Under the pieces are notes generated by a model, which was not told the DNA's origin, made no database searches, and worked only from the letters and a program-made list of their open reading frames with translations. From NCBI GenBank assembly GCA_021792315.1, contig JAJYUX010000088.1:1-6092 (forward strand): 6,092 nucleotides of DNA. Direction: 5' to 3'. This DNA comes from an archaeon (GTDB lineage: Archaea; Thermoproteota; Nitrososphaeria; Nitrososphaerales; CADDZS01). Numbering within the stretch: the first letter of the stretch is position 1; every line of letters starts with the position of its first letter. Both the position numbers and the translations under genes were made by a program. This document shows, in pieces, positions 1 through 5,299 of this stretch.

Positions 1-66
1 TTTGTTCAGGTGAATCCATCCACCGGACATATTTACGGCATTCAGCAAGGAATGTTCTGCGTCTGA
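1..66 (+). CDS. Possible 3' end of an upstream gene (21 codons visible)
   Basis: Frame 1 is open from the first base to a TGA at 64-66 and encodes 21 residues ending in GMFCV. The segment contains an NPSTGHIYG stretch, which reads like an ordinary exposed turn between beta strands. The start is outside the window. No domain can be assigned from so little, and an open run of 21 codons is common by chance. Another plus frame and one minus frame are also open across the same bases. It is listed only because the composition looks protein-like. Confidence 0.25.
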   Translation, partial: FVQVNPSTGHIYGIQQGMFCV

Positions 67-235
67 GTTGCTGGACCTAATACTGAATGTCTCGACGACC
101 AGCTATGTGAGAAGTAATCTGCATAGATTTGGACCGTTATCATTCCTAGCAAGTTACAATATGCATTTGTTTCAGATATCTTCTGAAAGTATTCTCAAAT
201 TTAATCTCTTTGAAGGGATTTTGGAACCGTGAGAT
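67..235. other. Short non-coding gap, nothing recognised
   Basis: These 169 bases separate the possible upstream gene tail from the stop codon of the minus-strand membrane protein. I see no tRNA-like arms, no long inverted repeat and no T-tract on the minus strand strong enough to call an archaeal terminator. The minus-strand transcript of 236-946 should end somewhere here. Confidence 0.4.
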
Positions 236-946
236 CTAGGCGCTCTTTGCCAGAGTCTCAGAGGATTGTCTGTCGACTTGATCTCTTTTTGAATAACAGA
301 TATTGAAAGCGTTTGCAATGATGTATGCTATACTGAACCATAACAGGAGAATGCCTGTCATGAGAAACTCAAAGTAATTCCAGAATTCCGATCCTGAGAG
401 AGAAAAGAGTACGTCACCATAAAATGAGGAAGTAGCAAGAGTGAATATGAATCCTCCTAGCAACGCAACAAGTAAGTTTCTCCCCAATCGAAGTAATGTT
501 TCTTTGGTGTCGGCGCCGAACAACTTGGTGGAAATCATAAAATAGGCAATAGCAGCTAACGCGGCCCACACCGGCATGATTCCGATGCCATAGTCAGCTT
601 CTCGGCGTGCAAATTGCAGGCCGTATAATGTTCCCAATAAAACGATGACACCTGTGGCAAACGACACTCCCAAGCTCTCTTCAATTCGGCTCGCCTTCTT
701 ATTGCGTCGCTCATTATCTTGTATGAAGTTATTGTCAATAATGGATAGAATTGAAAGACAAATCACAAGCCAGAACGCAAAGTCAATGAGAAAGTTCAAC
801 GGACGATATTGTATGGGTTCCGGGCAACCACTGCAAGTGGGAATCAAAAGCACGACTCGATACTGGAAGGGAAATTGTGTGATCCACGCCAAAACCAATG
901 AAACTATCGACGAAACTATCGAATCACGATAGAATCGATTCATCAT
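236..946 (-). CDS. Six-helix integral membrane protein with an exofacial CxxC, function unknown
   Basis: This 236-residue protein is not a family I recognise. Six hydrophobic helices can be placed at about residues 10-28, 51-70, 93-111, 124-140, 158-174 and 192-213. Charged stretches at 71-91 (NERRNKKASR) and 141-157, plus the basic C-terminus, put both ends in the cytoplasm under the positive-inside rule. The loop between helices 1 and 2 is then outside and carries Cys38-Ser-Gly-Cys41 followed by PEP, a possible disulfide or metal-binding pair. Further cysteines lie at 63 and 217. The gene opens with two consecutive ATGs (946 and 943). I use the first because a TATA-like element is centred 26 nt upstream, which fits a leaderless message. 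A gap of 93 nt and its own promoter separate it from the secreted-protein gene upstream on the same strand. The reading frame is intact, and the length and helix pattern support a real gene. Confidence 0.75.
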   Translation of the reverse strand: MMNRFYRDSIVSSIVSLVLAWITQFPFQYRVVLLIPTCSGCPEPIQYRPLNFLIDFAFWLVICLSILSIIDNNFIQDNERRNKKASRIEESLGVSFATGVIVLLGTLYGLQFARREADYGIGIMPVWAALAAIAYFMISTKLFGADTKETLLRLGRNLLVALLGGFIFTLATSSFYGDVLFSLSGSEFWNYFEFLMTGILLLWFSIAYIIANAFNICYSKRDQVDRQSSETLAKSA

Positions 947-964
947 ATGGGTCGAAGATCACTT

Positions 965-980
965 TACTTCTATTAGAATG
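965..980 (-). promoter_or_regulatory. Putative TATA element of the 236-946 gene, overlapping a TTCTAAT half-site
   Basis: On the minus strand this reads ATTCTAATAGAAG, and the AATAG core (974-970) is centred 26 nt before the A of the ATG at 946. Archaeal TATA boxes are centred about 26-28 nt before the transcription start, so transcription would begin at or next to the start codon. The 7-mer TTCTAAT (978-972) here also makes up each arm of the palindrome at the neighbouring gene's promoter. Confidence 0.45.
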
Positions 981-1039
981 CTCACCATAACAGGCTCGTT
1001 CAAAAGCAGATCTTTGAATGGCGGAATGTCATGTATCTT

Positions 1040-1531
1040 CTATGGATGACAAACGACATCAAGCCGAATGGCAACGCTCGATCCTTTCACTACGACGATT
1101 CCAGAAGTTGAACTGCTGAATCCACCCGTCGGTTTTACGGTGTAATTGAACGTTCCATCAGGAACCACAAACGTAATCGTTGAGATTGAGCTATCACTCG
1201 GGAAAGACGCGATGGTGACCACGCCAGACAAAGGCAGAGTCCCGTTGTATGGATTGAGGACTGTTTCATTTGCAAGTGTGACTGACCACACACTCACGTA
1301 ATCAGTGGGATTGCATGGACTTTGCTGAAATGTGACACTATACACTCCGATGCTCCTTGAATATGGCGAATTGCTGGTCGCCGTGACAGTTACTGTCTTG
1401 TTTGTGGTAGTGGTTCGAGTCGAGTCTGGAAGTGTCACGTATGTCGTCTTCATGGGTGCAAAACCGTATCCAGCTATGCCACTCACCAAGATGGCAATCA
1501 ATACTAAGAGGACAACAAACGAGTTCTTCAT
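1040..1531 (-). CDS. Secreted or membrane-anchored Thr-rich stalk plus small beta-domain protein
   Basis: The protein has 163 residues. Residues 1-24 form a signal peptide or N-terminal anchor (MKNSF, then about 18 hydrophobic residues). Residues 28-58 are a Ser/Thr-rich stalk including TRTTTTNKTVTVTATS. From about 63 to 161 comes a beta domain with the order YSVTFQQ, WSVTLAN, ISTITFVVPDGTFNYTV, then SGIVVVKGSSVAIRL. From family knowledge, this matches a beta-sandwich module repeated in many exported archaeal proteins (usual form YSVTFTESGLP, WSVTLNG, PDGTYSYTV, SGTVTVNGS). The loop that is normally ESGLPSGTTW is longer here and contains Cys73, which could pair with Cys161 near the C-terminus. 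Both lie outside the membrane. There are four N-glycosylation sequons, at Asn44, 88, 96 and 129. The protein carries one module where relatives often carry several. It probably acts on the cell surface, but its ligand is unknown. The start is supported by a TATA-like box 27 nt upstream. Confidence 0.8.
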   Translation of the reverse strand: MKNSFVVLLVLIAILVSGIAGYGFAPMKTTYVTLPDSTRTTTTNKTVTVTATSNSPYSRSIGVYSVTFQQSPCNPTDYVSVWSVTLANETVLNPYNGTLPLSGVVTIASFPSDSSISTITFVVPDGTFNYTVKPTGGFSSSTSGIVVVKGSSVAIRLDVVCHP

Positions 1532-1552
1532 TGAATGAAATAGAACTGAAAG

Positions 1553-1564
1553 AGATTATTAATT
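1553..1564 (-). promoter_or_regulatory. Putative TATA box for the secreted-protein gene (leaderless spacing)
   Basis: The minus strand reads AATTAATAATCT. Its AATAA core (1560-1556) is centred 27 nt upstream of the A of the ATG at 1531. No Shine-Dalgarno-like purine tract precedes the ATG, which also fits a leaderless transcript. Confidence 0.5.
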
Positions 1565-1577
1565 CTAATCATTAGAA
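1563..1577. promoter_or_regulatory. Perfect 15-bp palindrome TTCTAATCATTAGAA, candidate operator
   Basis: Two 7-bp arms around a single C form a perfect dyad. It lies immediately upstream of, and slightly overlaps, the TATA box of the secreted-protein gene, where TFB would contact the BRE. A third copy of the half-site, TTCTAAT, begins at 1584, exactly 21 bp from the first and therefore on the same face of the helix. Protein binding here would be well placed to control the promoter. The regulator is not in the window. Confidence 0.4.
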
Positions 1578-1583
1578 CGGATA

Positions 1584-1590
1584 TTCTAAT
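1584..1590 (+). repeat. Third TTCTAAT half-site, 21 bp from the palindrome's first arm
   Basis: This is an exact copy of the left arm of the 1563-1577 palindrome in direct orientation. The 21-bp spacing equals two helical turns. A 7-mer alone occurs by chance, and the spacing is the only reason to list it. Confidence 0.3.
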
Positions 1591-1615
1591 GGGAATAACG
1601 TAATCCGCGCCTATC

Positions 1616-1786
1616 CTATGGCTCTGCAAGTGAATGAATAGCGTGATCCTTCTGAAACAGAGATACGCTCCCAAAGACAAATGGCGAGCCGTATGAGTGC
1701 GGGACGCGGAAATTGAACTCTCCAGCGTAGTTGAATCTGTATCGCAAAGATCCGAGTCCGTACAGATGTTGTGCTTTCTGGAACAC
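1616..1786 (-). pseudogene. Possible gene relic or very small ORF (56 codons from a GTG)
   Basis: A minus-strand frame runs from just after a TGA at 1789-1787, with GTG as the only near start, to a TAG at 1618-1616. It encodes segments such as RYRFNYAGEFNFRV, then SYGSPFVFGSVSLFQK. The alternation of aromatic and polar residues with glycine turns resembles the last strands of a beta-rich exported protein. It is more protein-like than the overlapping longer minus frame. There is no TATA-like element at the leaderless distance and no signal peptide. The frame upstream of the TGA is also short and broken by a TAA. I read it as the decayed 3' end of a former gene. It could equally be non-coding sequence that happens to look orderly. 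Confidence 0.25.
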
Positions 1787-1964
1787 TCAGAAGATAATTT
1801 TGCGATCCAAGATGTTGTGTATTGATAGTACACTTACATCCGGGAATTATGATTCATATTTCACGCTATTTCAAACGTGGAAACTATTTTCAATATTGAG
1901 AATCGTCTCACTTGTTTAAATGGGGCACTAGTGTTATCGCACGATCAATAGAGCTATTTGGCGC

Positions 1965-1986
1965 AGGAGATAAATAGTCTTCTCCT
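1965..1986 (+). promoter_or_regulatory. Exporter operon promoter: TATA-like core inside an AGGAGA-N10-TCTCCT dyad
   Basis: TAAATAGTCT (1971-1980) is the best TATA-like element before the ATPase gene. Its AATAG core (1973-1977) predicts a start of transcription near 2002, giving a leader of about 19 nt. The element is framed by two 6-bp inverted arms, AGGAGA (1965-1970) and TCTCCT (1981-1986). Because this lies upstream of the predicted start, it would not form an RNA hairpin. A dimeric regulator bound here would cover the TBP site, so repression is the simpler reading. Confidence 0.4.
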
Positions 1987-2020
1987 ACTTCAAAAACCAA
2001 TTCGGAGCCGAGCCTTGTAA

Positions 2021-2971
2021 ATGCTAAGTGTGCGGGGCCTCACCAAAAGATATTCTAGGAATGGAAATCCGGCTGTCGAAAATGTTACCTTCGACGTAAA
2101 TGATGGAGAAATTGTTGGATTCGTGGGACTGAATGGAGCAGGAAAGACCACAACCATACGAATTGGAAGCGGTGTATCACTACCAAGTTCTGGTTCTATT
2201 TCCATAGATGGTCATGATATAGTACGAGAAAAGCCGGAAGCTTCCAAACACATTGGATGGGTTCCGGAATTTCCCAATTTCGATCTGAACAGTAAAGCAA
2301 TAGACTTGATGGTATACTTCGCAGGTTACCATGGAATTTCCAAAGACGATGCATTGAACCGAGCTCAGAGACTTTTGAAAGAGGTAAACTTGGCAGGTCA
2401 GGAGAAAAAGAAGCTAAGAACGTATTCGCAGGGAATGAAAAAACGCTTCTCGCTCGCCGCGGCTCTCCTACCAGAACCGGAGAACTATCTCTTCGACGAA
2501 ATTCTGAATGGGTTAGATCCTGAAGGAATCCATTTCATCCGTTCGCTCATGGTCGATTTGAAGAAGAGGGGCAAGGCTGTCCTTCTATCTTCTCACATAC
2601 TTACCGAAATAGAGAACATTTCTGATCGCGTTGTGTTCATTCACAAGGGTAAAATTGTGAAGATCGCGACCAAACAAGAATCATCCCAGTTCGAAGCTGT
2701 TGGAGGAGTCTTAAAAATCGTGATTCAGAATCTAAACGACGACGCTTTAGGTTATCTGCGAACCATGGGCGAGGTAAGAACAGAAGTTAGTACTGTGTGG
2801 CTATCAAACTTTGATGTTGATCCTACGCAAATTAGTACAGAGCTAATCAAGCGCGGATTTCTGATTAGAGAATTCAACTTGGAGAAATCCAGCCTTGAAG
2901 ACTATTTCTTCAAGTTGGTTGGTGTGACTCCAAACCAAGCGACTTCAGTCTCAGCATCAGCGGCGAGGTAA
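2021..2971 (+). CDS. ABC transporter ATP-binding protein (DrrA/CcmA-like exporter ATPase)
   Basis: The 316-residue protein is a cytoplasmic ATPase that should power the permease encoded next to it. Residues 1-215 are a full nucleotide-binding domain: Walker A GLNGAGKTTT (36-45), Q-loop region WVPEF (80-84), signature YSQGMKKR (135-142), Walker B NYLFDE (155-160) with Asp159 and catalytic Glu160, D-loop NGLDPEG (163-169), and switch His192 in LLSSHIL. The Q-loop position carries Glu, which is frequent in this exporter subfamily. The usual DEPT after Walker B is DEIL here. Residues about 222-300 form the C-terminal accessory domain typical of DrrA-like ATPases and end in SLEDYFFKLVG; a Ser/Ala-rich tail follows. 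The ATG is the first possible start because an in-frame TAA lies directly before it (2018-2020). A weak GGAG at 2004-2007 lies 13 nt upstream. All catalytic residues are present, so the enzyme should be active. The substrate is set by the permease and is unknown. Confidence 0.95.
   Translation: MLSVRGLTKRYSRNGNPAVENVTFDVNDGEIVGFVGLNGAGKTTTIRIGSGVSLPSSGSISIDGHDIVREKPEASKHIGWVPEFPNFDLNSKAIDLMVYFAGYHGISKDDALNRAQRLLKEVNLAGQEKKKLRTYSQGMKKRFSLAAALLPEPENYLFDEILNGLDPEGIHFIRSLMVDLKKRGKAVLLSSHILTEIENISDRVVFIHKGKIVKIATKQESSQFEAVGGVLKIVIQNLNDDALGYLRTMGEVRTEVSTVWLSNFDVDPTQISTELIKRGFLIREFNLEKSSLEDYFFKLVGVTPNQATSVSASAAR
2965..2969 (+). promoter_or_regulatory. Ribosome binding site GAGGT for the permease, inside the ATPase stop region
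   Basis: GAGGT matches the archaeal anti-Shine-Dalgarno complement (AGGAGGTGAT) and lies 12 nt before the permease ATG at 2982. Its final T is the first base of the ATPase TAA stop (2969-2971). Termination of the first gene and initiation of the second would thus occur at the same place, consistent with translational coupling. Confidence 0.5.
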
Positions 2972-2981
2972 CAGTAGTAAA

Positions 2982-4613
2982 ATGGCTCATCCGCTTTTGT
3001 ATGATATTCGAAAGGTCTTCTTTAGCAAGACTGTGTTAATATCGATGATTCTATTGATAGGGGTTAGTTTCTTTCTCGTGTCGAGCTTTTCAGTTAGTTC
3101 GACAGGTACAAGCCAATTTCCAAATGTCCAAGTAATGAGCTGGTACGATAATTCAGGCACCTATCACTTTCTAGTTTTTGAAACCAATCAGTTCGGTCAA
3201 CCGGTGAGCGGCCCAACTCTTCAAGCTAATTTGACCGTTGACCCTTTTCCAATCGGGGGTAAAGGTCCGATCACAAATCCAGGATCCTATCAAGTCTACA
3301 GCGGCCCATCGGTTACTACAAATTCAAGTGGGGAAGCGGAATTCACAATAGAGGTACCTGTCAGCAACATAAGCGAAGTCAATGAAAACTACACGGTCCC
3401 TATCATGGTTCATCTTCCAAATGGAGGAATAATGAGCGCAGGAGGAGAGCCTTCGCCTTACTCTCAAAGCGTTGAGTTCGCGAACGGAACTTACACTTAT
3501 GTTCCGGTGCCTCCGGGTCAGGTAGTCAGCATAACACGAAATTCAATTTTGAGTGCGACTGATTCATCAAATTCTCAGAAAAGAAATCTGTTGGTCACCT
3601 GGGCAGGCACCAATGGTTCGGTCCCGAGCGGCTATTCTGTCTATTACATGTTCATCAACGTTACCCAGACATGTACTGTAACTCAGTTTGGAACACAATG
3701 CAGCTCCCAATTCTCCGTTCCGCCTAATTTGACCGAGGCCAACATGACATTCCTTGGAAGCTTGAATTCCTATCATCAAGTTTTTGATCCCCCGAAATTA
3801 GAAGCGAATTTGGGAAACGGTTCCCAACTCGTCGTTGGAATATTCTCTACTAATGGAACTGTTGCTGTCCCTCCGCAAAACAATGTTTTCTCAGTTAGTC
3901 AGCTCTATCCATCATCTCAAGGCATTAGTCAACAAACAGCGAATCAGCTCGTATTTTCATTCTTGACATCGGTCTATGCTTTGCTAGTCCCCCTGATCGC
4001 CATAATCGGTTCATACAGTCTGTACGGCAGAGATCGTGTGTCCGGTGTGCTGGAATCAGTCCTGGCTCAGCCTGTTTCTAGAAGGGGGCTTGCTCTTTCT
4101 AGATTCTTTTCCACGTTCATTGGAATGGCGATTGCAATTTCCGTGGCAATGATTGCGGTTGACGGGCTCGTCATGTATTACACAAAGTTATTCTTGAGTA
4201 CGACTCTCTTGCTGGCATCAGCAGGCGCATTTCTTGTCGAGCTAGCTGCCTTTATTGGGATAATGATGTTGCTCTCGCGAGTTGTGAAATCATCCGGTCT
4301 GCTAATTGGAATCGGCGTTGGGATATTCCTCGTCTTTGAGTTTCTATGGAGTGTTCTTGTTCTGATTGTCCTCAGTCTGACCAGAACAGGATTTGGCTCC
4401 AGCGGATTCATTGGTTATACGATTGCATTGCAATTTGTAAATCCAGCACAGTTCATTCAGCTAATCATTACGTACCTGACGAACCAAAGTTCTAGAGTGC
4501 TAATCTCTCCAGTTCAATATGGAATTACGATACCTTCACTTGTCGAAACTGGCGTCCTCTGGGTAGCGCTCCCTCTTGCTGCATTTCTTTACCTAGCAAT
4601 CAAGAAGGATTGA
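2982..4613 (+). CDS. ABC-2 type permease with a large N-glycosylation-rich ectodomain
   Basis: The 543-residue protein is the membrane partner of the preceding ATPase. Helix 1 is at about 16-36. Residues 37-322 are extracellular. Helices 2-6 lie at about 323-347, 374-398, 405-431, 438-464 and 521-540, with both ends inside. The cytoplasmic stretch GRDRVSGVLESVLAQPVSRR (349-368) between helices 2 and 3 is the coupling segment characteristic of ABC-2/NosY-like permeases, and NPAQFIQL (487-494) fits the conserved region before the last helix. The ectodomain's first half (about 48-145) reads as an Ig-like fold: FETNQFGQPVSGPT, later TTNSSGEAEFTIEV, then YTVPIMVHLP. The second half (about 180-305) is also beta-rich and contains Cys231 and Cys240, a probable disulfide. 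Eleven N-x-S/T sequons lie in the ectodomain (Asn83, 114, 129, 136, 168, 211, 226, 249, 254, 279, 291). Such an insertion between helices 1 and 2 is known in some ABC-2 families but is large here. Substrate unknown. One permease gene implies a homodimer. Confidence 0.93.
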   Translation: MAHPLLYDIRKVFFSKTVLISMILLIGVSFFLVSSFSVSSTGTSQFPNVQVMSWYDNSGTYHFLVFETNQFGQPVSGPTLQANLTVDPFPIGGKGPITNPGSYQVYSGPSVTTNSSGEAEFTIEVPVSNISEVNENYTVPIMVHLPNGGIMSAGGEPSPYSQSVEFANGTYTYVPVPPGQVVSITRNSILSATDSSNSQKRNLLVTWAGTNGSVPSGYSVYYMFINVTQTCTVTQFGTQCSSQFSVPPNLTEANMTFLGSLNSYHQVFDPPKLEANLGNGSQLVVGIFSTNGTVAVPPQNNVFSVSQLYPSSQGISQQTANQLVFSFLTSVYALLVPLIAIIGSYSLYGRDRVSGVLESVLAQPVSRRGLALSRFFSTFIGMAIAISVAMIAVDGLVMYYTKLFLSTTLLLASAGAFLVELAAFIGIMMLLSRVVKSSGLLIGIGVGIFLVFEFLWSVLVLIVLSLTRTGFGSSGFIGYTIALQFVNPAQFIQLIITYLTNQSSRVLISPVQYGITIPSLVETGVLWVALPLAAFLYLAIKKD

Positions 4614-4670
4614 TTTGGGTACACTGTTCCGCGAAGATAGGAATAGCAAAAAGAGATATTGTCTTTGAGA

Positions 4671-4859
4671 GTGAATTCCACCCCCAAAGTATATGCTGTT
4701 CTGAAAAGTGAACTTACGAGGGATTTCAGAAAGCATCTCACCATTGCGGTACTTGGATTGTTCTTGTCTGAAGCTATTGGAATTGGATACTTTGTACGGC
4801 TACAATTGGAAAGACTGCTGCGGCTGGTGTTTTCGGAAACGCTAGAGCGTATAAAGTGA
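4671..4859 (+). CDS. Small single-helix membrane protein, or remnant of a second permease
   Basis: The frame ends with TGA at 4857-4859. From GTG at 4671 it gives 62 residues; TTG at 4665 or 4659 would give 64 or 66. There is no ATG start. The product begins with a basic segment (STPKVYAVLKSELTRDFRKH), followed by one hydrophobic helix (LTIAVLGLFLSEAIGIGYFV) and an amphipathic basic tail. The pattern 'LKSEL-R-FRKH then helix' resembles the N-terminus of many ABC-2 permeases, so this may be the leftover start of a lost second permease. It may instead be a small accessory subunit, since it lies 57 nt downstream of the permease on the same strand. Against it: a non-ATG start and no clear ribosome binding site. 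A 96-codon frame on the other strand overlaps it but is less protein-like. Confidence 0.45.
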   Translation: MNSTPKVYAVLKSELTRDFRKHLTIAVLGLFLSEAIGIGYFVRLQLERLLRLVFSETLERIK

Positions 4860-5062
4860 AATCCCCTAAATGCCGACAAGTACGAGTCTGTTACACTCGC
4901 GTCTTCCTGGACCTAATCGGTCCATATTTTGTAATCCCGATTTCGCACCGACGAAGATACGTGACTCTGGGAAATAGGTTCTATGTAGGTTGAAATCTTT
5001 GTGGAAAGCCAGCCTTTAATTCGGCGAATTTACATAATATAATTCTCATGTGCATCCAACGA
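4860..5062. other. Convergent intergenic gap
   Basis: The plus-strand exporter unit and the minus-strand small-protein pair both end into these 203 bases. Apart from the hairpin at 4908-4924, I see no repeats and no credible coding frame. The right end (about 5030-5050) is A/T-rich, with TTACATAATATAATT, and might aid termination on either strand. Confidence 0.35.
4908..4930 (+). terminator. Hairpin followed by a T-rich tract, possible end of the exporter transcript
   Basis: TGGACC (4908-4913) and GGTCCA (4919-4924) form a perfect 6-bp stem with a 5-nt loop, followed by TATTTTG. It lies about 50 nt beyond the last plus-strand frame. Archaeal termination depends mainly on the T-tract, and this one is short, so the call is tentative. 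Confidence 0.3.
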
Positions 5063-5281
5063 TCACGGTATAATCGGACCGCTGCACCCCAGTGCTACTT
5101 GGTTCATTCCGCTTGCCCAATATGCCATGCCAACCGGGACAAATTGGCAGCTTAAAGATCTGAAGTAATGTGCGTAGCAACCAACGCATCCATCAGGAAC
5201 AGTTTCAGCTTGAAAGGGAACAAGAAAGACGAATAGTAGAGCTGCTATTGCAACTGATATGATAGCAGTTCTGTACCGCAT
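5063..5281 (-). CDS. Tiny exported protein with four cysteines, function unknown
   Basis: The 72-residue product has a signal peptide or N-terminal anchor at about residues 5-23 (TAIISVAIAALLFVFLVPF). The remaining ~45 residues contain four cysteines, Cys32, 35, 45 and 66, with the first two as GCVGC. Four cysteines in so short an exported chain suggest two disulfides or a bound metal. The hydrophobic stretch VPVGMAYWASGM may lie at the membrane surface. No family is recognised. The gene starts 18 nt after the stop of the 5300-5569 gene on the same strand and has no TATA-like element of its own, so the two probably share a transcript. The minus strand has GGAG (5296-5293) 11 nt before the ATG, a plausible ribosome binding site for an internal operon gene. 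The clean signal peptide and tight spacing support a real gene. Confidence 0.6.
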   Translation of the reverse strand: MRYRTAIISVAIAALLFVFLVPFQAETVPDGCVGCYAHYFRSLSCQFVPVGMAYWASGMNQVALGCSGPIIP

Positions 5282-5299
5282 CGCAACCTACTCTCCGAG

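Larger units (their letters stand above)
1592..2020. other. Long divergent intergenic region, mostly unexplained
   Basis: This lies between the divergently oriented secreted-protein gene and the exporter operon. The right edge holds the exporter promoter with its dyad. The left part holds a protein-like open frame on the minus strand (1616-1786). A 101-codon minus frame (1528-1833) is open but has an implausible composition, rich in Ser, Thr, His, Cys and Ile, with no signal or domain. No tRNA or box C/D sRNA was recognised. About 1790-1930 is A/T-rich and shows no structure that I can support. Confidence 0.4.

Noticed and set aside
71..81. The 11-mer CTGGACCTAAT occurs here and again at 4907-4917
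   Set aside because: A few 11-base matches are expected by chance in 6 kb. The second copy forms a hairpin with downstream sequence and the first does not.
317..340. AATGATG followed by ACTGAAC, resembling archaeal box C and box D of a guide RNA
   Set aside because: It lies inside the membrane-protein coding region, the spacing is too short for a guide, and no C'/D' boxes are present.
645..932. A 95-codon plus-strand frame opposite the six-helix membrane protein
   Set aside because: It lies wholly antisense to a gene with six well-formed helices. The translated sequence has no hydrophobic or catalytic pattern.
1681..1760. Possible tRNA-like segment around GGAAATTGAACTCTCC
   Set aside because: No GTTCGA-type T-loop, no acceptor stem pairing and no anticodon arm could be assembled on either strand.
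1528..1833. A 101-codon open frame on the minus strand ending near the secreted-protein start
   Set aside because: The composition is unlike a real protein (many Ser, Thr, Cys, His and Ile, no hydrophobic core or signal). It runs through the promoter and palindrome of the secreted-protein gene, and there is no promoter at its own start.
3567..4411. Open minus-strand frames of 70-77 codons inside the permease gene
   Set aside because: They are antisense to an unmistakable permease, Arg/Thr/Pro-rich, and typical of complement-strand artefacts.
4589..4879. A 96-codon minus-strand frame opposite the end of the permease and the small membrane protein
   Set aside because: It overlaps a certain coding region antisense, has no domain or signal, and reads as the complement of the better plus-strand frame.
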